The notes under the pieces: model-generated
Databases searched by the model: none
What the model was told of the DNA's origin: nothing
The model's input: only the letters and a program-made list of their open reading frames with translations
Made by a program: the position numbers and the translations under genes
Shown: positions 58,221 through 64,000 of the stretch, piece after piece
Layout of the letters: every line of letters begins with the position of its first letter
Position numbering within the stretch: the stretch's first letter is position 1
NCBI GenBank assembly: GCA_002840905.1
Contig: PHDD01000014.1
Location: 1-64,000 of the forward strand
Reading direction: 5' to 3'
DNA: 64,000 nucleotides
Origin: Bacteroidetes bacterium HGW-Bacteroidetes-4
Lineage (GTDB): Bacteria; Bacteroidota; Bacteroidia; Bacteroidales; SZUA-534

Positions 58221-59168
58221 ATGAATTACCAAAGCAAATCAAAAAATTTATTTCTGGAACAAAAGACCAATTGGCCGCTACTGGCAGCCAATACAGAAGG
58301 TTTAAAAAATGTACAGCTCAAAACTTTTGTGTACGATGGTTTTCAGATAAACCTACAATTTAATCCTAAGCGGATTACCTCATCGGCAGCAAAAGTGGAT
58401 AAAGCATCGATTGAGGCGCGAAAATGTTTTTTATGTGCCGCAAATCGCCCCAATGAACAGTGTGGTGTTACATTTGAAAATAAATATGAAATACTTTGCA
58501 ATCCCTTTCCTATTTTTCCGGAGCATTACACCATAGCCCACAACGAACATATACCGCAGGAAATAAAGCATTCGTTTGCCGATATGTTAGCGCTGAGCAA
58601 AGCACTCCCCGATTTAGTGGTTTTTTACAACGCCCCAAATTGCGGGGCTTCGGCTCCCGACCATTTACATTTTCAGGCCGGAAACACGGGCTTTTTACCC
58701 ATTGAAAAAGAGATTGAAACACTTAAAACAACCTATGGTAAAACACGAATCAAAAAGTCAGGTCTTGAACTTACAGCCATTAACGATGGTTTGCGAAAAA
58801 TGCTTGTGCTGGAATCATCAGAAAAAGATTCGTTGATAAAAGCTTTCGAGCCTTGTTATGAATTTACCAGCAGACTGGTTCACAACCAAGACCCCATGCT
58901 TAACATACTGAGCTGGTACAGCAATGCCTGGCGTGTAATTATTTTTCCCCGCGAAAAACACCGCCCCTGGCAATATTTTGAAGAGGGCGAAAAAAACATC
59001 CTTTTAAGTCCGGCTTCGGTCGATTTTGGGGGAACCCTGATAACTCCACTGGAAAAAGATTTTACAAAAATCAGTCGTGACGATATAAGCAACATCATGC
59101 AACAATTGACCCTTAACGATAAGAATTTCGAAGAACTGACTGATTATTTAAAAAAAAACATTAAATAA
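58221..59168 (+). CDS. DUF4922 protein, HIT-superfamily nucleotide (sugar) phosphorylase-like
   Basis: This 315-residue cytosolic protein has CFLCAANRPNEQ (CxxC, as in Ap4A phosphorylase and GalT relatives) and the HIT-type active-site sequence APDHLHFQAGN (HxHxQ). The C-terminal VIIFPREKHRPW resembles GDP-hexose phosphorylases. Such enzymes transfer a nucleotidyl group to phosphate or a sugar phosphate through a nucleotidyl-His intermediate. Position between the GT2 and GNAT genes suggests work on a nucleotide sugar. The substrate is unknown. DUF4922 assignment is from memory of family features. Confidence 0.75.
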   Translation: MNYQSKSKNLFLEQKTNWPLLAANTEGLKNVQLKTFVYDGFQINLQFNPKRITSSAAKVDKASIEARKCFLCAANRPNEQCGVTFENKYEILCNPFPIFPEHYTIAHNEHIPQEIKHSFADMLALSKALPDLVVFYNAPNCGASAPDHLHFQAGNTGFLPIEKEIETLKTTYGKTRIKKSGLELTAINDGLRKMLVLESSEKDSLIKAFEPCYEFTSRLVHNQDPMLNILSWYSNAWRVIIFPREKHRPWQYFEEGEKNILLSPASVDFGGTLITPLEKDFTKISRDDISNIMQQLTLNDKNFEELTDYLKKNIK

Positions 59169-59173
59169 GCAAC

Positions 59174-60085
59174 ATGATTTCGGTGCAAAACTATACCGAC
59201 CCTTACTTTCAGCAAGTGTTGGATTTACTCAACCAAAGCAAGTCCTTCGACAGCTTTACCGAGCCCTTGCTTAAAGAAAAAATGTACGACGACCCAACCT
59301 GGAACCCGGAACACACCTGGATGGCTTTGCATAAAAGTAAAGTAATTGGCTTTATGCAAGGTGTTACCCGAAACATTCGCGGTTCAAAATTGGGTTATAT
59401 CAAGTTAATGGCTGTGCACCCCGAATTCCGGCGTCAGGGAATTGCATCAAGGCTTTTTGAACTTTTGGAAAAGCAACTCAGTGAATTACAAATGGAAGCC
59501 CTGCGGATTTACGATGTCCCCCTTAATTATTTTATGCCAGGTATCGATCCCCGGTACACCCCGGCTGTTTGCTTTGCCGAGAAAATGGGATTCAAAAAAA
59601 CGGGCGATGCCATTAATATGCAGGTTGATTTAATGGCTACAGATTGGGATGCATCAGAAAAAATAGCCGAATTAAAAAAAGCATCCATTGAAATTAAACG
59701 GGCAACATTAAACGACAAAGAAGAACTTTTCGATTTTATTTCAGAAGATTGGATGCTATGGCAAAATGAGTTGGAAATGGCTTACCGATTTGCTCAACCA
59801 GCTATTTTTATTGCCCGGCAAAATGGCAGACTTAAAGCCTTTGCAGCTTACGAAGGAAACAATCAGGGAACGGGTTGGTTTGGTCCCATGGGAACACATC
59901 GCGACTTACGCGGAAAAGGTGTTGGCAATGTTCTCCTTTATCTTTGCCTGTCCGACATGAAGCATCAAGGACATACAAGCGCCACCATTCCCTGGGTTGC
60001 CCCCATCGCTTTTTATTCACATTATGCAAATGCAGTTATCGACCGGGTTTTCTGGCGCTACGAAAAAAAACTAAAAAATGAATAA
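59174..60085 (+). CDS. Tandem GNAT N-acetyltransferase
   Basis: This 303-residue protein has two GNAT domains. The first (~1-150) includes YIKLMAVHPEFRRQGIASRLFE, with the acetyl-CoA loop RRQGIA. The second (~165-300) includes TGWFGPMGTHRDLRGKGVGNVLL, with RGKGVG. It is soluble. In this operon it may acetylate a free amino sugar or muropeptide amine, but the acceptor is not readable from sequence. It begins 5 bases after the DUF4922 gene and overlaps the next gene by 8 bases. Confidence 0.88.
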   Translation: MISVQNYTDPYFQQVLDLLNQSKSFDSFTEPLLKEKMYDDPTWNPEHTWMALHKSKVIGFMQGVTRNIRGSKLGYIKLMAVHPEFRRQGIASRLFELLEKQLSELQMEALRIYDVPLNYFMPGIDPRYTPAVCFAEKMGFKKTGDAINMQVDLMATDWDASEKIAELKKASIEIKRATLNDKEELFDFISEDWMLWQNELEMAYRFAQPAIFIARQNGRLKAFAAYEGNNQGTGWFGPMGTHRDLRGKGVGNVLLYLCLSDMKHQGHTSATIPWVAPIAFYSHYANAVIDRVFWRYEKKLKNE

Positions 60086-60611
60086 TCACATACTTTTTAT
60101 CGGCGATAGCCTTACGCAATGGGGTAACTGGAACGAATTATTTCCACAATTTACCATTGAAAACCTGGGTCTTGCCGGCGATAAAACCATCGACATTATA
60201 CAACGGATGCCGCTTTACCAAACAAAACAAGCCACAACCATTTTTTTGATGGTTGGAATTAATGATTTAGCCAATGGAATACCCGTTGCATCGATACTGA
60301 TGAATTATAATACGTTGCTTAACCAAATGCATCAATACTGGCCAACGGCAAAAATACATCTGTTGAGCTTGCTTCCTGTTGAATACGAATCGTTTACCCA
60401 TACAGCCATCTATCCTCAAAATGTAGAAAAACTAAATGCTGGAATTGCGACTTTGGCGAACGAAATAAATACTTTTTATGTTGATATAGCTCCTGCTTTT
60501 TCTAATGGAAATGGAAATTTAAACCCAATGTACACCTACGATGGCCTACATTTGAATAATGCGGGATATTTGGTATGGAAAAAGGAAATTGAGACTTACT
60601 TACAAAATTAA
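60078..60611 (+). CDS. SGNH/GDSL hydrolase (probable sugar O-acetylesterase)
   Basis: This 177-residue hydrolase shows all four SGNH blocks: ILFIGDSLTQWG (Ser), NLGLAGDKT (Gly), MVGINDLA (Asn) and YDGLHLNNAG (Asp-x-x-His). No signal peptide is present, so it acts in the cytosol. O-acetylated MurNAc is common in murein. Removing that acetyl group before MurK/MurQ would fit the operon, but the substrate is inferred. The start overlaps the GNAT gene by 8 bases. Confidence 0.9.
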   Translation: MNNHILFIGDSLTQWGNWNELFPQFTIENLGLAGDKTIDIIQRMPLYQTKQATTIFLMVGINDLANGIPVASILMNYNTLLNQMHQYWPTAKIHLLSLLPVEYESFTHTAIYPQNVEKLNAGIATLANEINTFYVDIAPAFSNGNGNLNPMYTYDGLHLNNAGYLVWKKEIETYLQN

Positions 60612-60620
60612 TTACAGCCT

Positions 60621-61946
60621 ATGGAATCGTCACCAAACATACAAATTGGCATAGTAAAACGCGATAAACTGAGTTTTAAACTGGCCGGAAAATTTAAAAT
60701 TTCAAATACCGGTAAGAATTGCTTCAATGTTTGCCAGGCCGGCATAAAAAACGGAGCTATTGAACTTACCACTGAAAACGGAACACAAACATTTACGAAA
60801 GAAGTAAGTTTTCTTCCCTGTAACCTTTCGGCCGATCATTTTGAAATAAAAGCGGTTACCATTGGAATCGATTTTCATTGGGAACAGGAAGAAGATCAAA
60901 GGTTTCAGGGTGCTTTAAAATTATTGGTTCTCGATGGCGCCATTCAGGCTATAAATGTTTTACCCATCGAAAACTATCTGGTCAGTGTAATTTCGTCGGA
61001 AATGAGTGCCAACAGTTCACTAAGTCTGTTAAAAGCTCACGCCATTATTTCGCGTAGCTGGTTGCTTGCACAAATTGAAAAACAAAAAAACCTAAGCAAA
61101 AAAGAAAAAGTTTATAAGCCCATCCAACAAACCGATACTGAATACATTCGTTGGTACGATCGCGAAGACCACAAGCATTTCCACGTATGTGCCGACGACC
61201 ACTGCCAGCGCTATCAGGGAATTACCCGGGCTCATAATCCACAGGTAATAAAAGCTGTACAGGAAACTATGGGAAAAGTGTTGAAATACAAGGGAGCAAT
61301 CTGTGACGCGCGCTTCTCAAAATCGTGCGGCGGGGTTGCCGAACTTTTTGAAAACTGCTGGGAACCAGTACCGCATGCCTACTTAAGCGCAGTTATTGAT
61401 TCACCTGAGCCCGACAAAATTTCTACATTGGATTTACGCATCGAAAAAAATACAGAGCAATTTATCAATTCCAATCCCAAGGCCTTTTGCAATACCAGCA
61501 ATGTGAAAATACTCAGCCAGGTTTTAAACGATTACGACCAATCGGCCAATGGCTTTTTCCGTTGGAAGCTTGATTATTCCCAGAAAGAACTCTCGGCACT
61601 GGTTCTGCAAAAATCGGGAATCGACTTTGGAACAATAACTGATTTAATTCCTGTGGAAAGGGGAACTTCGGGTCGCTTAATAAAACTCAAAATAATTGGA
61701 ACTAAAAAAGAACTGGTAGTAGGTAAAGAGCTGGAAATTCGCCGCTGGTTAAGCCCTACACATCTTTACAGTTCGGCCATTACCATCGAAAAAACCAATG
61801 CTGATTTTATAATCCGTGGAGCTGGTTGGGGCCATGGTGTGGGTTTGTGCCAAATTGGAGCCGCAGTTATGGGCGAAAAAGGATATTCTTCTGATGAAAT
61901 TCTAATGCACTACTACCCGGGAGCAAACATTGAAAAAACATATTAA
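60621..61946 (+). CDS. SpoIID/LytB domain protein without signal peptide
   Basis: This 441-residue protein contains the SpoIID core: LPIENYLVSVISSEM (catalytic Glu in SSEM), LLKAHAIISRSWLL, FSKSCGGVAE, and AGWGHGVGLCQIGAAVMGEKG near the C-terminus. SpoIID of sporulating bacteria is a lytic transglycosylase acting on peptide-free glycan. Here the N-terminus (MESSPNIQIGIVKRDKLSFK) is hydrophilic. An in-frame stop lies four codons upstream, so no hidden signal peptide exists. The enzyme should therefore be cytosolic and act on imported oligosaccharides. It begins 9 bases after the SGNH gene. Confidence 0.88.
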   Translation: MESSPNIQIGIVKRDKLSFKLAGKFKISNTGKNCFNVCQAGIKNGAIELTTENGTQTFTKEVSFLPCNLSADHFEIKAVTIGIDFHWEQEEDQRFQGALKLLVLDGAIQAINVLPIENYLVSVISSEMSANSSLSLLKAHAIISRSWLLAQIEKQKNLSKKEKVYKPIQQTDTEYIRWYDREDHKHFHVCADDHCQRYQGITRAHNPQVIKAVQETMGKVLKYKGAICDARFSKSCGGVAELFENCWEPVPHAYLSAVIDSPEPDKISTLDLRIEKNTEQFINSNPKAFCNTSNVKILSQVLNDYDQSANGFFRWKLDYSQKELSALVLQKSGIDFGTITDLIPVERGTSGRLIKLKIIGTKKELVVGKELEIRRWLSPTHLYSSAITIEKTNADFIIRGAGWGHGVGLCQIGAAVMGEKGYSSDEILMHYYPGANIEKTY

Positions 61947-62005
61947 GATTATAGTTAATTAAAGTTGAACTTTACAAATAATTAAAACCGGAAACAGAAC
62001 TAAAC

Positions 62006-63874
62006 ATGCTGAAAACAAAAAAAACAGATAACAAAGGAGCCTGGTTCTGGGTTCCACCGCTTTATTTTGCCGAGGGAATTCCCTATATAATTGTGATGAC
62101 TCTTTCGGTAATTTTCTACAAACGGATGGGCATTTCAAACACCGAAATTGCACTATATACCAGTTGGTTGTACTTACCATGGGTAATTAAACCTTTATGG
62201 AGCCCCATGGTTGACATACTAAAAACCAAACGTTTCTGGATTATCGCCATGCAATTACTTATTGGTGCCGGACTGGCCGGAGTAGCTTTTACCATTCCGT
62301 TGCCAAACTTTTTCCAATATACCCTGGCTTTTTTCTGGCTACTGGCATTTAGTTCGGCCACACACGACATTGCTGCCGATGGTTTTTATATGTTGGGACT
62401 CTCAAAACACGACCAGGCATTTTTTGTGGGAATCCGCAGTACATTTTACCGCATGGCCATGCTTACCGGGCAAGGCTTGCTGGTTATTCTGGCCGGTCAC
62501 TTTGAAGCAAAAACCGGTCTCCCTCCGGTAAAAATACAGGTAAATGCTGTTTCCACCGCTGATTCGTTATACTTTAACCCTTTGGGTATCAATATACAAA
62601 GCGATTCATCAAAAACTTTCTTTTTTACTAAGGAACAGGTAGTAATCAGCCATCAGAAAATTGATAAAAAACAAGCTACGCAATTTTTAGATTCACTGGA
62701 GCAATGGAACCTGAAACACAATTTTTACCAGCCCGATACCGAAGTTAGCTTCGATAAAAACAAACAAAGCTGGTGGCAAAATAATGTTGCTTTACCTTTA
62801 AAAACGAGCCTGAGCAAACTCTTTAACACCCCAAATGCTGACCTTAACTTAAGTACAAGCGGAAATATAGGATACACTTATTTTTACCTGAGTCGGCAAC
62901 CTGCTGACAACGAAAAGGTAATTCTAAACTTTAGCCACGAACAAGGCGACAAAAGCTTATCGCTGGCAAAAAGTTACCGCTACGAGTTCACTTCTCAAAA
63001 CTGGAACATACCTGCCTTTGCCGCATTTGTTGTCGACCCCAAGCTTGAAAAAGAAGCATCGGCTTTATTTGTAGGCTTATCGGGTAATATTTCACTGGCC
63101 TGGACCATTGTATTTGCCATTATTGCCGTTGTTTTTGTCGGGTTTTTTATTTATCACCGCATGATATTACCCAAACCCCTTACCGATCAACCCAACTTAA
63201 ACGAAAACGGAAACCTGCTGAAAGAATTCGGACTCACCTTTCTGGAATTCTTTAAAAAGAAAAACATTGGAGTCATTCTTTTCTTTCTTTTAGTTTATCG
63301 ACTTGGTGAATCACAACTGGTAAAACTGGCTTCACCCTTTTTATTGGATGCCCGCGAACTAAACGGACTGGGCCTCACTACCGGCGATTTGGGGCTTATT
63401 TACGGAACCATTGGCATTGTAGCTTTAACACTGGGCGGTATAATTGGTGGAATAGCTGCATCGCGTAAAGGATTAAAATACTGGCTTTGGTGGATGGTAT
63501 TGGCCATGAACCTGCCCAACCTGATGTACGTTTACCTCTCGTTTACCTTGCCCTCGTCGCTTTGGATAGTGGGCGCATCGGTAGCCGTTGAACAATTTGG
63601 CTACGGTTTTGGATTTACCGCTTACATGCTTTACATGATTTATGTTAGCGACGGAAAATACAAAACAGCCCATTTTGCCATAACCACCGCATTTATGGCT
63701 TTAGGAATGATGATACCGGGAATGATTAGCGGTTGGCTTCAGGATATAATTGGTTATCAGAACTTTTTTGTTTGGGTAATGTTTTGCACCATCCCAAGTT
63801 TTATTATTATTCCTTTTTTAAATGTTGACCCCCAATTTGGGAAAAAAATAACAACACAAGACACTGCAAACTAA
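62006..63874 (+). CDS. AmpG-like MFS transporter with large extra-membrane insert
   Basis: This 622-residue protein has AmpG-type features in its first half: WFWVPPLYFAEGIPYIIVMTLSV, LYTSWLYLPWVIKPLWSPMVD and ATHDIAADGFYMLGLSK. AmpG imports muropeptides into the cytosol and is about 490 residues in enteric bacteria. Here ~180 residues (~165-350), polar and beta-rich, are inserted between transmembrane segments, presumably on the periplasmic side. The second half has GLGLTTGDLGLIYGTIGIVALTLGG. Placed at the end of the salvage operon, it probably brings murein sugars or muropeptides to MurK and MurQ. Confidence 0.9.
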   Translation: MLKTKKTDNKGAWFWVPPLYFAEGIPYIIVMTLSVIFYKRMGISNTEIALYTSWLYLPWVIKPLWSPMVDILKTKRFWIIAMQLLIGAGLAGVAFTIPLPNFFQYTLAFFWLLAFSSATHDIAADGFYMLGLSKHDQAFFVGIRSTFYRMAMLTGQGLLVILAGHFEAKTGLPPVKIQVNAVSTADSLYFNPLGINIQSDSSKTFFFTKEQVVISHQKIDKKQATQFLDSLEQWNLKHNFYQPDTEVSFDKNKQSWWQNNVALPLKTSLSKLFNTPNADLNLSTSGNIGYTYFYLSRQPADNEKVILNFSHEQGDKSLSLAKSYRYEFTSQNWNIPAFAAFVVDPKLEKEASALFVGLSGNISLAWTIVFAIIAVVFVGFFIYHRMILPKPLTDQPNLNENGNLLKEFGLTFLEFFKKKNIGVILFFLLVYRLGESQLVKLASPFLLDARELNGLGLTTGDLGLIYGTIGIVALTLGGIIGGIAASRKGLKYWLWWMVLAMNLPNLMYVYLSFTLPSSLWIVGASVAVEQFGYGFGFTAYMLYMIYVSDGKYKTAHFAITTAFMALGMMIPGMISGWLQDIIGYQNFFVWVMFCTIPSFIIIPFLNVDPQFGKKITTQDTAN

Positions 63875-63950
63875 TATTTTATACCAACTACTAAACTAAC
63901 TAATTAATGAAGAACAGCATTTATTATCTCAAAACTTAAATAGTAGCGTT

Positions 63951-64000
63951 ATGAAATTTGAGTCAAGCGTTGAACAAAAGTTCTTTGAACTCAGTGGTCA
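63951..64000 (+). CDS. Start of a further gene, cut by the window edge
   Basis: An ATG at 63951 opens MKFESSVEQKFFELSG to the window end without a stop, 76 bases after the AmpG-like gene on the same strand. Sixteen residues are too few to name a family. It may be the next member of the operon. Confidence 0.45.
   Translation, partial: MKFESSVEQKFFELSG

Noticed and set aside
63907-63939. Ten-codon ORF after the AmpG-like gene
   Set aside because: Too short and without features. The open frame at 63951 is the better candidate for the next gene.

Overview
The window is a chromosomal segment from a member of the Bacteroidota. The evidence is five proteins with a type IX secretion (T9SS) C-terminal sorting domain, a SusC/SusD pair, SprB-type adhesin repeats, promoter-like TAnnTTTG boxes, the families DUF4293, DUF4301, DUF4623 and DUF4922, and the alaS / M23 peptidase / MerR neighbourhood. 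An environmental Marinilabiliales or Prolixibacteraceae-type organism fits, but that rank is a guess. I saw no rRNA, tRNA, CRISPR array, insertion sequence or prophage.

Bases 1-31.8 kb are mostly housekeeping and envelope genes. They start with the 3' part of a giant T9SS surface protein (SprB and PKD repeats). Next come a YitT-type membrane protein, an MFS permease with a beta-barrel porin, a Cache-domain chemoreceptor and a SixA-like phosphatase. Then follow an ECF sigma / anti-sigma / DUF4097-like envelope-stress operon, a DUF4301 protein with motifs like UDP-sugar pyrophosphorylases, and an SPFH / ribbon-helix-helix pair. A leftward run (DUF4293, TPR protein, a LysO exporter encoded as two ORFs, EamA exporter) is followed by pentapeptide and cupin genes. 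After alaS, divergent from an M23 peptidase / CapA / MerR operon, come an aminotransferase, a SiaC-like protein, a MurU-like sugar nucleotidyltransferase and an unannotated 39-residue Cys-rich ORF.

Bases 31.8-64 kb form one functional block that I read as a peptidoglycan (murein sugar) scavenging locus. The leftward arm encodes two DUF4623 surface propeller proteins, a PD40 propeller, a T9SS-exported N-acetylmuramoyl-L-alanine amidase, SusC, SusD and a T9SS-exported GHL10 glycosidase. The rightward arm begins with a second, simpler GHL10 glycosidase and a FadR-type regulator. Between these and the next genes sit leftward genes for a MurK/NAGK-like kinase and MurQ. The arm continues with a large amidase-fold protein carrying a golvesin domain. 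After it come a GT2 glycosyltransferase, a DUF4922 HIT-like phosphorylase, a tandem GNAT acetyltransferase, an SGNH esterase, a SpoIID/LytB lytic enzyme without a signal peptide, and an AmpG-like MFS transporter with a large extra-membrane insert. A further gene starts at the right edge.

The inferred flow is as follows. Secreted amidase strips peptides from murein at the cell surface, and GHL10 enzymes cut the denuded glycan. SusCD takes up fragments, periplasmic enzymes trim them, and the AmpG-like carrier moves them into the cytoplasm. There the kinase and MurQ turn MurNAc into GlcNAc-6-phosphate plus D-lactate. Palindromes with a GT-N3-AC core in two divergent promoter regions may be operators for the FadR-type regulator. 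The combination, especially a cytosolic SpoIID protein beside GT2 and DUF4922, is the most likely undescribed system in the window.
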